Below, piece by piece: positions 1-10,374 of a DNA stretch of 64,000 bases. The DNA is from Euphorbia lathyris. Lineage: Eukaryota > Streptophyta > Magnoliopsida > Malpighiales > Euphorbiaceae. The notes beneath the pieces were generated by a model. The model did not search any database, was not told where the DNA came from, and was given only the letters and a program-made list of their open reading frames with translations. The stretch lies in NCBI RefSeq assembly GCF_963576675.1, contig NC_088916.1:15476501-15540500 (forward strand), written 5' to 3'. A program made the translations under genes and the position numbers. Position 1 is the first letter of the stretch; every line of letters starts with the position of its first letter.

Positions 1-537
1 AATGAGTAGGAATATCCAAAGGAGTACGTGGATCTTTATGTGCAACAATAAATCTTAGGTAAACCAAAAGACAGTGAGGAAAACTTTAGATAAACCAGAG
101 CTAGAATCCCTATTTGTTGGCGAAGATATAAATAAACATTGAAGAAATAGATTTTTAGTAATCAGGAGGAAAGCTTTCATTGTTTTATCTTTTTTTCTCT
201 GAACGTGTTTTTGACATCATTTATATTTCATGTAACAAATAATTATGGTTAGATAAGAGTTTTATAATTTCTTTTATATGTATTTATCTAGTTATATTAC
301 AAAAATTCAAATATAAAAATATATTTTTAATATTTATAAATTTGCCCCAATATTTTTAATATTTACACGTTTCCCCCATATTTCCGTGTCCTATGTTTTA
401 TGGAAAAAATGTTTCCCATGTCCGTCCGTGTCGGATACCGTATCCGTATCCGTATCCGGGTAACATAGGCTGTAGGGTATGCTCGGAGGTGCCGAGTGTA
501 ACCCACTTGTTTTTTTGCTGATTATAATTTTCTATTT
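1..537. other. AT-rich intergenic DNA without a recognised gene
   Basis: No ORF, RNA gene or terminal-repeat structure is recognisable here. The only local pattern is a short direct repeat of the hexamer GTATCC at about 434-459, in a GC-richer patch just before the LINE fragment. Confidence 0.6.
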
Positions 538-765
538 TTGAGGGCTACTATTGAGCAAAGTAGAAGGGTTGTTGTGTTGCTACATTCATATGAGTTCGCA
601 TCTAGGAAATCAGTGAATCTAGTGAAGTCGAGCCTTTACCTTAGCCCAAATGTGAAGGAAGTGGAAGCAGAGGCAATTCATACAGAACTCGGGGTTCAGG
701 GAGCCATTGATACGGATCGGTACTTGGGACTGCCATTGGACCTTCATATTCCAATCATCTCCTAG
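538..765 (+). pseudogene. Fragment of non-LTR (LINE) reverse transcriptase
   Basis: A 75-codon open stretch without a convincing start codon reads like the segment of plant LINE reverse transcriptase just after the catalytic aspartates: a 'VNLVKSSLYLSPNV' stretch, then 'RYLGLPL'. The Y-L-G-L/I-P pattern is a hallmark of L1-type RTs, and the large LINE at 36928-43319 has YLGIPL at the equivalent place. Nothing on either side continues the domain, so this is a short broken relic. The match is by eye, over a short stretch. Confidence 0.6.
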
Positions 766-1006
766 TCACAAATGAAAATCTCAGTCACGGTTTAGATAAA
801 TTTTTAATTCACGTACCAGTTTAATAAAAAGTGAGAGCACATTAGTTTTTATTTTATTTTTTATTTTTAACTTTACCCTTTTCATTATTATTATTAAATT
901 TATGTACTGATTAACTTATCCCAAAAGAATAAGACTTTAGAGACCAGCTTACTATATATAATATGTACTACTGTTTTGTTTTGTTTCCTTTTTTGAAAAG
1001 GATATA

Positions 1007-1596
1007 GTATGTACCAATGTTTTGAAAACCGGACCGGACGTTGAACCGGTGAGACAACTGGTTCAAGGTTCAATAGGTTCAACCGGTTCAACCGGATAAA
1101 AAAATAAATAAATATATATATAAAAAATAAAATGATGTTTCATTGAACATAAAATTAAAAATTTCATACATATAATAAACAATTCTTAAATTAACATATT
1201 AATTAAAAATTAAAAATTCATACAGATAATATAAAAATTCACACATCGGCAACTAATCCTTAATTTAACACATTAATTAAAAATTCACACATCTAAAATC
1301 AAACCCATAGTTTAACACAATATTAAGATTAAAATTAAATTAATTAACACTAATTATTAAAGAGGTTGTTCTCTACCTAATTTTTAAATTTTTTCCTTAA
1401 TTCAATATGTTTTTCAAAAAATGGTAAAAAACCAGGATCAATCCGGTTCATTGGTTCAACACCGGTTCGTGGTTCAATCCCGGTTTGATACGGTTTAATA
1501 TAGTTGAACCTGTATAGCTAAAACCGGGCCGGACACTTGACTGGTTCGCGGTTCGACCGGCCGGTCCGGTCCGGTTTTCAAAACACTGGTATGTAC
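1007..1596. mobile_element. hAT-type MITE with 8-bp target duplication
   Basis: The element spans 1015-1588 (574 bp). Its left end reads CAATGTTTTGAAAACCGG and the reverse complement of its right end reads CAGTGTTTTGAAAACCGG, so the terminal inverted repeats differ at one base. Identical 8-bp direct repeats GTATGTAC lie at 1007-1014 and 1589-1596. An 8-bp duplication with CA(G)-starting termini is the hAT signature. Subterminal copies of GGTTCAACCGG-like motifs are frequent, and the interior is AT-rich and non-coding. It is a non-autonomous element. Confidence 0.92.
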
Positions 1597-2089
1597 TACT
1601 TATCATCTAGCATGTCCACTTAAACCCAAAGACTTCTCCAATACAAATACACAGCAATCAAATCTAAATGTATATTTAATACATGGGCAACACCTCTCTC
1701 AATTTAGTTAGAAATGTGTACTGCTCCTATATATTTTTTAAACCTCCTTTATTCATTTTGTAATAAACTAACTATAAGCCTCAAAGTTTAAACAAAACTT
1801 GAACAGGTAAACTTTAAATCTGTATTTGAGTCCATATTAGTTGGATAGTAAAATCCTTTATTGATATTCCAGCTGTAGAACTTGTGTTCTAGTTAATTAA
1901 TTCAGAATTAAAAGTGGAAACGATAAATTTATTCAAATAAAAATTAATTGATTTGTTAGAGTTAATTTTTATATGTTTAGAACGTGTTTAGCAGATAATT
2001 TTATGTCAAAATAGACTATAAAATCGCAAAAGACAGAGTCCCTGTGATAGGGAGACTATTTTTATTCAGCTTTAAAACGATTTTCCAGT
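1597..2089. other. Unassigned AT-rich DNA
   Basis: I see no gene here. By position it could contain the decayed 5' LTR and primer site of the copia relic that follows, but I could not recognise an LTR terminus or a TGGTATCAGAGC-type primer site. Confidence 0.5.
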
Positions 2090-2581
2090 GTTAGACAATG
2101 CATATTTTTTTCTATATCTAAAAATCGACTTCTCGTTTCGAAAATCTGACCTCACTAACGTGACTGGAGACCCCAAAAACTCTAGGATGGACGTAACTCA
2201 GGTGCCCAATCACCGGGTGCCACCTGGCATGCGTGAACCGTATGCGTCCATGCCCTATGTTCGGTGCCGTGGCTTCTGATTTTTTCCATACCATGTTTAA
2301 TTATTTTTTTTTTGGACTTTTTGGGGTATTTTGTTTAATTTTTAGATGAACACAATATTTTATTTTGAATGAAAGAAGGTTGAAACATCATTTTAAAATT
2401 CCCAAAAATTATGAAATATTTAAGAAAAATTCTAATTGTCCGAGAAAAATATTTCGGACCAAATAAAACCGTTCAAAATTCATTTTTTTTATGATAAAGG
2501 TTAAGAAATCTTTAAATACTGATTCTATGTGTTTACCTCGCTCGCTATCCTATTTAGATTATCAGAATAACTAATTTGATA

Positions 2582-3014
2582 AAGGAAATCAAACATTGCA
2601 AGATGAGTTATTTTACTCGACACCATGATATTCAGGAAATATCATCACATATCATCAAGATTCAAAACTTGATGTAGAGGGCAATAATGACATCTATTTA
2701 GCTTGTGGGATAGACCAAATGACTGCAGTTTAGAAATTTAAGAAAGTCACTTACAGCTGCAAAATTTGAGAAATTTGTTATCTGAATGTTGGAGGTTCAG
2801 CAGAAAAAGCTATAGACCAACTACACTAACTTTCATGGAATATTTAAACCGCATAGAAGTAACTATGCCTGATGCTAATTCCTACATGAAACTAAGATAT
2901 GAAAAACAAACTAAAACTTTGTGTTATAAGAGAAAGTTTGGCCGAGTCCCGTATGAACTAATTGAGAAAGTTCGAAACTCCATCTTAATCAGAACGATAT
3001 GGTCATGTGACTAG
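2582..3014 (+). pseudogene. Relic of the copia extra ORF upstream of gag
   Basis: Two blocks in different frames resemble the 180-aa ORF at 10877-11419. Block 1 (about 2590-2672) contains a C-K/R-M-S start and ends H-I-I-K-I-Q-N-L-M, against H-L-I-E-V-Q-D-L-M; I count 11 identities in 29 aligned residues. Block 2 (about 2850-2985) aligns ungapped over about 46 residues with about 15 identities, including V-T-x-P, L-R, Q, Y-x-R-x-F-G and P. Stops and a frameshift separate the blocks. It lies upstream of the gag relic, the same order as in the larger element. No known domain is recognised. Confidence 0.65.
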
Positions 3015-3213
3015 AAAGTAACAGAACTTAATTTGGTTGGTTTGGTAACAATAAGAGTTAATTAGAAGCTTTGAGATAGTTTCTATTGGTTTTATGGATA
3101 TATATTAATTATTTGTTATCATTTAATTTTTTCTTTAATAAAGTTTGCTGATATTGAATATGAAATTATTTATTATTTGGTTAAATGCTACTTATATGCC
3201 GAAAGTATAACTT

Positions 3214-3420
3214 TTTTTGATTAAAGATGGAGAGGGAGCAGAGAGATCCCAACTAGGTTGACACCTCCCTTAAAACTCCGACCCAAATATTATTAAAGTA
3301 AAAAAGAAAATTCATACAAAATGCCAAAGATAAGTAATAAAACTAAGTGAAACGAAACGAGGGCCGCTTCCACATGTTATCTCTGATCAGACCAAAACAG
3401 AACTTAATTAGAAAACGAGG
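3214..3420 (-). mobile_element. Short non-LTR insertion (5'-truncated LINE or SINE)
   Basis: A 207-bp segment is flanked by the 16-bp direct repeat GCCGAAAGTATAACTT at 3198-3213 and 3421-3436. It begins with a short T-run, i.e. a poly-A tail on the minus strand. Long perfect duplications plus a terminal A-run are typical of target-primed insertion. No coding sequence is visible, so LINE and SINE cannot be separated. It interrupts the copia relic between the extra ORF and gag. Confidence 0.65.
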
Positions 3421-3704
3421 GCCGAAAGTATAACTTAGAAAACTGAACTTAAAACAAAAGAATCATTATCCATCTTGTATGAGATGCAAGTTAATTCATA
3501 AAACATAGTTTGCAATACATAATATATAATTAGTAAAGGTGATCATTAGAGAACAAAGGGTGATTATAGTCTAATTAGGCCTCTTTTTTGAATTTAGAAC
3601 TACTAAAAAACTTTGTTGATTAGATATAAGTTGCATAAAGAATAAAGATGTATTGATAGAGATAACTTCCTATTAATGTTTATAGTTAAATGTAGATCAA
3701 TTTT

Positions 3705-4560
3705 TTACAACGACAACTGCATCCAATTTAGTCATTGCCGAATTTAACAAAGATATCAAATTGAATGGGAATAACTATGATGCTTGGAGCATCAAGTTAG
3801 CATATGTGCTACAGGAATAGGATATCCTCGAGCCTTTGGATACCGTACTAATAGAACTTAAGGAAGGTCAAACTGCTCAACATAGGCGTGATAGAGATGC
3901 CTAAGTAGCATGGAACATAAAGAATTCCATTTCTCATCTTATCATACTTAGTGATATGGAAGATGACTTGACATAATAGTCTCGTGTTCATCAAACCGTT
4001 AGGGATCTCTTGCAGGCCCAAGAATAAGCTTTTGGAGGTTTCTCCATGACAAAGTTTAGGTATCTGACTATAAAGTTTGATACATATAAGAAACGACTTG
4101 ATCATGACATGAAAAAGCATCTCAGAGAGATGTCCAACATGATCAAACAACTTAACTTAGCAGATCATGTGATGACTCATGATGTGCATAAAGTCAAGGC
4201 AGTTATCTGCTTATTGCCTAACATTTAAGAGCATATGAAAATGCACTTAGCTCACTCTACTACCATAAGAACCTTTGATAATGCTAGAAAGTATCTCGAA
4301 TTGGAGAGGACTGTTTGCTTGCAAATAAGATAACTATAAAGCAAACTATGGAGTCTCATCTCCAACTAAACAATGTAAGAAAAGTGTATGTTTCTCTGGT
4401 AAGGTAAAGGGCAAGAGCAAGGATAAAGAAAATGAGACTGAGAAATCTAAACAGAAAGGCAACAAGAAACAAAAGAGGAAAACCGTAGATATCACTAAGA
4501 TAACGTGCTACAACTGTAAGAACAAAGTTCGTTATGCAAAAAATACACCCCCAAAAGGTA
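3705..4560 (+). pseudogene. Ty1/copia gag relic
   Basis: Starts with 'LVIAEFNKDIKLNGNNYDAW', the conserved N-terminus of copia Gag, also seen at 12120-12170 (AELNKDLKLNGDNYEVW). The capsid-like UBN2-type region follows (TKFRYLTIKFDTYKKR, MSNMIKQLN) with several internal stops. A degenerate zinc knuckle near 4506 keeps C-Y-N-C but has lost the later His and Cys. This relic keeps the central Gag region that the larger copy lacks, which makes it useful for comparison. Confidence 0.8.
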
Positions 4561-4599
4561 CATTCTATTAACTCAAAGATAGTGAAGTGTTCATATCTA

Positions 4600-4862
4600 G
4601 CACTATTCTTTTGAATGAATATAGTCCTATGAGGATTGTTGATTCAGGTGCCACGGTCCACTTGATAAGAGATCGTAAAACCTTCATAGAATTTCGATGG
4701 ATCCTAGAAGGATCAAAGTGGATTTATGTAGGAAAAAACACTAGACTGAACCTACGAGAAGGCTAGACTATAAGCCTATATGATGTGTTGTTCATTCTAG
4801 AGATTCGAAAAAATCTCGTTTCTGTAACTATCTTAATGAAATTAGGGTTTAATGTCCATGAG
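4600..4862 (+). pseudogene. Copia protease relic and deletion junction
   Basis: An aspartic-protease motif V-D-S-G-A-T-x-H is readable at about 4635-4665, followed by the FIEF/WIYVG and LYDVL/RKNLVSV segments found in copia protease regions. At about 4850-4862 the reading passes directly into HVRSQGL, which in the larger copy is the extreme C-terminus of pol (about 36805-36834). Integrase, RT and RNase H have therefore been removed by one internal deletion. Confidence 0.75.
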
Positions 4863-5368
4863 AAACATGTGAGATCCCAAGGTTTAAGTAGGACTTAGAC
4901 ATACTTCTATCAATGTATTTTGAGAAACATGACTATTTAATAAAAGTCCTTTGGAAATCTTTATCTAATACGTAAAAATGTAAATATTTTATATGTTTAC
5001 TATTATATAGTGAAGCATGTGGGACAATCAAGTAGTTCACTTATATGAGTTTTTATTCTTATTTGCTTTCAGAATGACAAAGAATGAGGTTGTTTTTTCA
5101 TCAATCAATAGCGTGTTAACAAAAGTCGTCTTGTAAGAAACAATTAATTGAATTCAGTTTCCTATATACACAAATGGATATAAAGAGATCAAATGAAGAT
5201 CTTAAAGGGAAAGTTAAGGTATAACTTAGACCTATTTGTCCTTTAGTCGAAGAAAGTAGTTCTAAAAGTAATTAAGGGACTTAAGGTTATATGATAGGAA
5301 ATTCTTAACCGATGTTTTTGTATGGTGTTTTAAGCATGCACTTTCTTAAAACTGAAACACAACATCAT

Positions 5369-5395
5369 AACACATGAGTTCATATCACATGTGTT
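5369..5395 (+). repeat. Inverted repeat conserved in copia 3' noncoding region
   Basis: The arms AACACATG (5369-5376) and CATGTGTT (5388-5395) are perfectly complementary around an 11-base loop. The same arms occur at the equivalent place in the larger copia element (43736-43757) with a different loop, inside a region where the two elements otherwise share only patches. Confidence 0.6.
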
Positions 5396-5819
5396 CAGCC
5401 ACTCAAAGATGGAAAAAAATGATTTGAATTTTTGCTAATGTAAGACTCCTTTCGTAATCAAATTATTGAGGATTTCAAAACTCTTATCCTTAGAACATTT
5501 TCTTGTTCTAGAAGTATAATTTCTCTATGCTTCTCCCTTAATGTAAGAAACATAAAGCTGTAGAGATCACATATGTCTTTTTTTTTCCTTCAAAAAGTTC
5601 GATTTTTGAATTGAGCAATAAAAAAACATGGGTATAGATGCTTGAACAATTACTGAATTGTGCAATTTTAGACTTGTACTTCACTTGGCTGTTTTATCTT
5701 GTAGACGACGGGCTAGCATTCTGCTTGCACAATCTCGAGGCAGTGTTGTGAACATAAAGAGAGCTAACTCATCCCAAATTTTCTTTACTTCCGTATTTTC
5801 GTTTTTTTTTTTTTCGCAT

Positions 5820-6130
5820 TCAGTTTCAACAACTTCCATGTCCTCGATGATTTTTGTGATTCTCGTGACCACAAAAGGAATTACCTCTCCCACGACCTTT
5901 TTCTCTTTGTACACCACCTCGAGTAAAAATGACTGAAGGCAAGACATTAGATGTATCGATTTCAAGTTGATGCTCCTCAGTAAGCAAGCAGAAGGCCGAC
6001 GAGATCATCAAAACTTATTGGTTCAAGTCGAGCTTCCAAAGGGTTGATAAGATGATTCAAGACTTGAAACAACAACATCGACAAGATCATCAGCCGACAC
6101 TTGGTACTATAAGCCAGATAATTGATCACA
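5820..6130 (-). pseudogene. Fragment of a different copia gag
   Basis: On the minus strand, broken frames read like the C-terminal part of a copia Gag: LEARLEP-like and LLTEEHQLE segments, then a Gly/Arg-rich tract (REKGRGRGNSF). This is the order expected just before the zinc knuckle in Ale/Retrofit-like Gag. Frameshifts occur between segments and no LTRs are seen. The family assignment is tentative. Confidence 0.5.
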
Positions 6131-6352
6131 AATATAATCATCCTCATGACTAATGGAATGCAACAGGTTCTTTAAGTTTCTATTAAAGATTAAACTAAAC
6201 TATGATTATAAATAATGTGTTTTTTGGTTGGTAAATATTAAAGAGATCGAGTAAACACATCAGCTCCCACCTCCATTTCTGGGTATGTATTAATTTAGAT
6301 AGAGGGACCAGTTTCTATTGAAATAACTGCTGCAGCAATAAGGATTTTACTC

Positions 6353-6359
6353 TATAAAA
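6353..6359 (+). promoter_or_regulatory. Candidate TATA box of the P450 gene
   Basis: TATAAAA lies about 50 bp upstream of the chosen ATG at 6408. That leaves room for only a short 5' UTR. It is the only TATA-like sequence close upstream in the right orientation. Confidence 0.5.
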
Positions 6360-6407
6360 GTGTACCAAAAAAAACAGAGTTATCTCAAAAGAGAAAAAAA
6401 AAATCAA

Positions 6408-8634
6408 ATGACAACAGTCTATTATGTAGCCGCAATTTTCTTTACTCTTTTGGTTTGGATTATTTGGTCAAATAGATGGAAGAAAAATTATGGCATCAAA
6501 TTGGCTAAAACAATTAGGAAGATTCGATGGTTTTCTTCGATTGTGTACAATATTCATGATATAGCTACTCGTCTTCTCCAGAAAAATGGTGGTACATTTC
6601 GGTTCAAAGGTCCTTGGTTTAGTGGCATGGATTTTCTACTGACCTGTGATCCAATCAATCTTAACTACTTTCTTAATACAAACTTCAGGAATTACCAGAA
6701 AGGCAATCATTTCAGGGACATATTCGAACCTTTAAGAGATGGAATTCTAGCTGCTGATTCTGATAATTGGAGAAATCAAAGGCGAATTGTTCAATCTTTG
6801 TTTCACGATAAGAGGTTCAAGTCTGCCGTTGAAGGAACAGTCCAGCAAAAAATATCAAATGGCCTTTTCTCAGTCCTTGAAAATGCCTCAAATTCTGGAA
6901 ATGTTGTTGATTTACAAGAGATAATCCAGAGATTAACATTTGATAATATATGTGGTGCTATTTTCGGATCCGACCCGAACTGTCTTTCTCTTGATTTTCC
7001 ACAGGTTGCAATTCAGACAGCTTTTCATGAAATACAGGTAGCCCTGGCAATTATTGTGTTCGAGTCACGTCATTTCGGGTTCGTGTTGAAAAGAGTAAAC
7101 CTAAATCCAACCCAAACACTTTCATGTCACAGTCGTGTTAACTTGTTCGGGTTAGTGTCGATTTCGTGTCATGTTTACGACTAATTTTATTATTCATATA
7201 TATTAATGACAACTTTTAAAAAATATAAAAAGTTGTGTTACTATTTTTGAAATATGTTATGTCATTTTTATATTAGAGGGTTATGTAATGTGTTTATAAA
7301 AATTTAGGAGGTTGGAATCATACAGTAAAACCACTATATAAGAATACTTTATATAAGAATAATCTCTATTTTGTTATAAAAAAACTCGGTTCCAACTTGG
7401 TAATAACATCTGTTACCAAACTCTATTTAATAATAACCTCATAATTATTATACAAATAGTACGGTCCCAAGTGTATTTATGTATAGAGGTTTTATTGTAT
7501 TTGCAAGTAATAATTATAATTTTATTATATTTATTAATAAAGTGACATATAAAAATATGAGATAATATATCAATAATTTCAAATATTCGTGTCATTTCGT
7601 GTCGTTTTCGCTTTAACATGTCAACCCTAACCCAACCCAAAAATTTGGGTTTATATCCGAAAATAACACATTACCTACTACGTTAAACTCAAACCCTAAA
7701 ATTATATGATCGTGTGTACTTTTAACACCTATAAATACAGGTAGCTGTGCTTTATCGCCATTTGCTTCCTTCAACCATTTGGAAATTGCAAAGGTTTCTT
7801 CAGATTGGGAAGGAGAGAAGTTTGAGAAAGGCATGGAAAATTGTTGATCAATTTGTGGCACTTCACATTTCAAAACAGCGACAGAAGTTAAGCCATTTGG
7901 AAACAGATAATCATGATTTCAATGTACTAAAATATTTCTTGACTAGTATTGCAGATGAAGAAAATGGCATCCGAATTAAATCGGAGAGGTTTCTCTCGGA
8001 CATCGCTTTCAATCTCTTCACAGCCGGTAGAGATACGATAGCTTCTGCTCTTGTTTGGTTTTTCTGGGCCGTAGGGAAACATCCTTCTGTAGAGAAAAAA
8101 ATACTGGAAGAGATGGAAGCTAATTTACCGACGGAAAGAAATGGTCGGAGATCAACGAGTTTTAAATTTGATGAGCTCAACAAGCTTATTTATCTTCACG
8201 CAGTAATATGTGAAGTTCTTAGGCTATATCCAAGTTTTCCTTTCGATCACATTGTTTCGATTGATGAAGATACTCTTCCGAGCGGTCATCAAATTCCGAA
8301 GAAGTTAATGGTGTTGTATTCATTATATTCAACTGGAAGAATGCAAGAAATTTGGGGAAAGGATTGCCTTGAATTTAAGCCAGAAAGATGGATATCAGAA
8401 AAGGGAGAAATTATTCATGTTCCTTCTTACAAATTTATAGCATTCAATTCAGGACCCAGAAGCTGTTTAGGGAAGAATTTGACATTTATTCAAATTAAAG
8501 CAATTACATCTGCTATTCTGTGGAATTATTGCATTCAAGTGGTTCAAAATGATCCAGCGAAACCAACTACTTCTATTGTGCTTTACATGAGAAATGGTTT
8601 GAAGATTAGAGTTTCTAAAAGATTCTCTTGTTGA
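6408..8634 (+). CDS. Cytochrome P450, CYP96A-like (one intron)
   Basis: Two exons, 6408-7037 and 7741-8634, join in phase 0 to encode about 507 residues, normal for a plant P450. An N-terminal hydrophobic anchor (residues about 4-20) predicts ER-membrane attachment. The I-helix AGRDT (about 305-309), K-helix EVLR (about 367), FKPERW and heme loop FNSGPRSCLG (Cys about 450) are all present. FRFKGPWFSGMDFL and GEIIHVPSYKF are strongly CYP96A-like. Known family members such as MAH1/CYP96A15 hydroxylate mid-chain carbons of wax alkanes; substrate here is inferred from family only. The Pro-rich hinge (PxxWPxxG) normally following the anchor is replaced by a basic stretch. The ATG at 6408 is preferred because it opens directly into the anchor. 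Introns are not usual in this subfamily as far as I recall; see the intron entry. Confidence 0.85.
7038..7740 (+). other. P450 intron derived from transposon-like DNA
   Basis: The intron starts ACAG|GTAG and ends with ACAG before GTAG. The 13 bases AAATACAGGTAGC occur identically at 7030-7042 and 7733-7745, spanning the donor and acceptor sites. Splice consensus would explain only about five of these. The interior contains repeated TTCGTGTC/CGGGTT and AACCCAACCC motifs near both ends (about 7065-7180 and 7590-7650), like known plant MITE ends, plus a nested Emigrant-like MITE. I could not define perfect outer terminal inverted repeats. Confidence 0.7.
7323..7497. mobile_element. Emigrant-like (Tc1/mariner, pogo-type) MITE
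   Basis: This 175-bp element begins CAGTAAAACCACTATATAAG and ends, read inverted, CAATAAAACCTCTATACATA. These match the CAGTAAAACCTCTATAAATT terminus known for Emigrant MITEs. TA dinucleotides flank it at 7321-7322 and 7498-7499, the expected target duplication. It lies inside the P450 intron. Confidence 0.75.
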
Positions 8635-8782
8635 CAAGTACATGATCCTTTGTCAACATGCTAATCTTTTGCTTTGTCAGCATGATGCTTGAAACTAGCT
8701 TCCTAGGTAGGCTTATTTATGAATGTTTTCTACTATTTAGACCCTGTTTTTGTCACTTAATTTCAGTATCTAGTAATACCAA

Positions 8783-8812
8783 TTCAGTTCAGCTCAGCTC
8801 AGTTCAGTTCAG
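8783..8812 (+). repeat. Pentamer microsatellite (TTCAG/CTCAG)x6
   Basis: Six tandem 5-bp units read TTCAG, TTCAG, CTCAG, CTCAG, TTCAG, TTCAG in the 3' flank of the P450 gene. The rest of 8635-8929 shows no gene. Confidence 0.85.
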
Positions 8813-8929
8813 TAGCATTCACTTCAGTTTACTTAAATTCAGTAAAAAAGAACAGAACCTTATAAGTAAATCAATCAACATGTCTACTGTTTTGTTACCA
8901 TAATGGCACCTCTATTGTTTGGTAACCTT

Positions 8930-9385
8930 GATGATCGAAAGTCCACCGTTGGTGTTGCAATCTATCTAGTTCATTCCTTAATCTCATTGAACTCTAAAAA
9001 GTAAAGTTATGTTGCTCGTTCTTCCATAAAGGTTGAGTAGAGGGCCCTTCTTACGGGGTGCCTTTCAAATTGGTTGGTTGTAAATAATTGTTAAGGAACT
9101 TGGTTTTTACTTGTCTCGGGCATCACATTTACCGTGTGGCAATCTTTAGGCAACTCATGTAAACCATATTTTTCAACAGAGAAGTAAACACGTAGAAGTT
9201 GATTTCATTTTTGTTCGTGACTGTTTTCCAAAGGTCTTCTTTGTGTTTAACACATTCGCACTCTAGAACCGTTATCCAAATATTTTTTTGTTGAACATTT
9301 TGTTTCAAGTTGAGCATTTCTTCCACCCGTGTTGAACTTGTGGGAGGATGATATAGTGTTATGTAATATGATTGTATAGAAAACA
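8930..9385 (+). pseudogene. Copia RNase H relic
   Basis: Broken frames read like the end of a copia RNase H: GNLDDRKST, LISLNSKK, SYVARSSIKVE, then a tail resembling the last codons of copia pol. The D-R-K/R-S-T and S-K-K-x(2)-V-A-R-S-S patterns are characteristic. The family differs from both copia families elsewhere in the window. Stops and frameshifts are present, and no adjacent RT or LTR is recognisable. Confidence 0.65.
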
Positions 9386-9460
9386 TGCTATTGGTTACAC
9401 TTGTGTTTTATTGATGCAAGCATCTTAAGTGGAAAAACAAGGTAAGAGGGGCCATGATCT

Positions 9461-9566
9461 CACATGGCGTGTGCCATCAGCCACACATCGTGTGAGCCAA
9501 GGAGCAACAAAAGAAAGTGGCAGAAAGCAGTCCATACATCGTGTGGGAAGTGACACTTGACGTGTG
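9461..9566. repeat. Two pairs of 13-bp dyads, 21 bp apart
   Basis: Four 13-mers of form arm5-centre3-arm5 start at 9461 (CACATGGCGTGTG), 9482 (CACACATCGTGTG), 9533 (CATACATCGTGTG) and 9554 (CACTTGACGTGTG). Within-pair spacing is 21 bp both times and the pairs are 72 bp apart. The Athila LTR at 57968-59765 has the same geometry with a different 13-mer. This may be a scrap of a related LTR. Confidence 0.65.
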
Positions 9567-9589
9567 GAATGCTTGAAGTATAACATCTC

Positions 9590-10053
9590 TGTTGGAATTA
9601 ATTGGATATGGATCCAATTAGGCCCGCCCGAAATGGAACGGGCCCAAACCTAATAAGAATTAGGGTTAGGTGATCTATTTATTCAGTATAAATAGAAACC
9701 CTAATCTATCATAATTCTAAGAGAATTAGAAGAGAATAAGGAATTAGGTTTTAGAGATACAGTATCTCAAAAACACAGAAACGATAATTTTTCTCTCCTG
9801 CTTCCTCCTTTTGGCCGCCGCCCCCTCTCTCTCTTTGGGATTTGTCGTCGCTTTAGTTAGTGAACCAATTGTCTTCCTCTCCCAATTCTATTGGCGTGGT
9901 TGAAGGCTTGACCGGTGATACTAGATCGGGTGATTGATCCGAAATCCTTCCACTGCAAATCAAGAACGGGATCTGCGCTACAAGAGGTAACCCGTAAACC
10001 CGTTTACTTATTCGGATAAATATATATGTTGTGAATATATGCTTATCCAAACA
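9590..10053 (+). repeat. 5' LTR of family-A copia
   Basis: 464 bp, starting TGTTGGAATTAATTGG and ending ATCCAAACA, with a near-identical partner at 44370-44833. A TATA box, TATAAATAG, lies at 9687-9695 and probably directs transcription of the element. Confidence 0.95.
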
Positions 10054-10054
10054 T

Positions 10055-10066
10055 TGGTATCAGAGC
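10055..10066 (+). other. Primer-binding site (tRNA-Met type)
   Basis: TGGTATCAGAGC begins one base after the 5' LTR. It is complementary to the 3' end of plant tRNA-Met, the usual primer of plant copia elements. The leader continues to 10374 without an evident gene. Confidence 0.9.
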
Positions 10067-10374
10067 CATTGGATCTAGTATTCCGTCTTTACCGCGAATC
10101 CGTTTGCGTTTGAATCTTTTTTGAAAGATTAAAAATAATTCATTGTTATTATTTTTTATGATTATACACTGGAATTGATTGATTGCGTGATTAAATTGAA
10201 TTAGGGTTTGATTTAAACGTTTTTTACTCAATTAAACCCGTTTTAGGTTTCTATTACCTTCTGATTTTTCATTCCGCTCGTCAAATCGAAAAACCGACCA
10301 CACCATCGAGTCCGGAGACCCTGAAAACCTTAAGTTCCATATATTTTTCGTCGCCGGAATCGGTCGGGAAGGTG

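Larger units (their letters stand above)
2090..5560 (+). mobile_element. Decayed, internally deleted family-A copia element
   Basis: From left to right this matches the copia element at 9590-44833: a leader (a GGAGACC..AAAAC stretch and the following T-rich part resemble 10290-10680), an extra ORF relic, gag, zinc knuckle, protease, then directly the last codons of pol (HVRSQGL) and the long 3' noncoding region. Integrase, reverse transcriptase and most of RNase H are missing. Stops and frameshifts occur throughout. I could not find LTRs, so the outer limits are approximate. It is clearly older than the copy at 9590-44833. Confidence 0.75.

Noticed and set aside
2088..2279. 63-codon ORF as a gene
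   Set aside because: It lies in the relic's leader, which aligns in patches with the noncoding leader of the larger copia.
5681..5965. 94-codon minus-strand ORF as a gene
   Set aside because: Neighbouring frames read as copia Gag scraps; the ORF itself resembles nothing and overlaps them.
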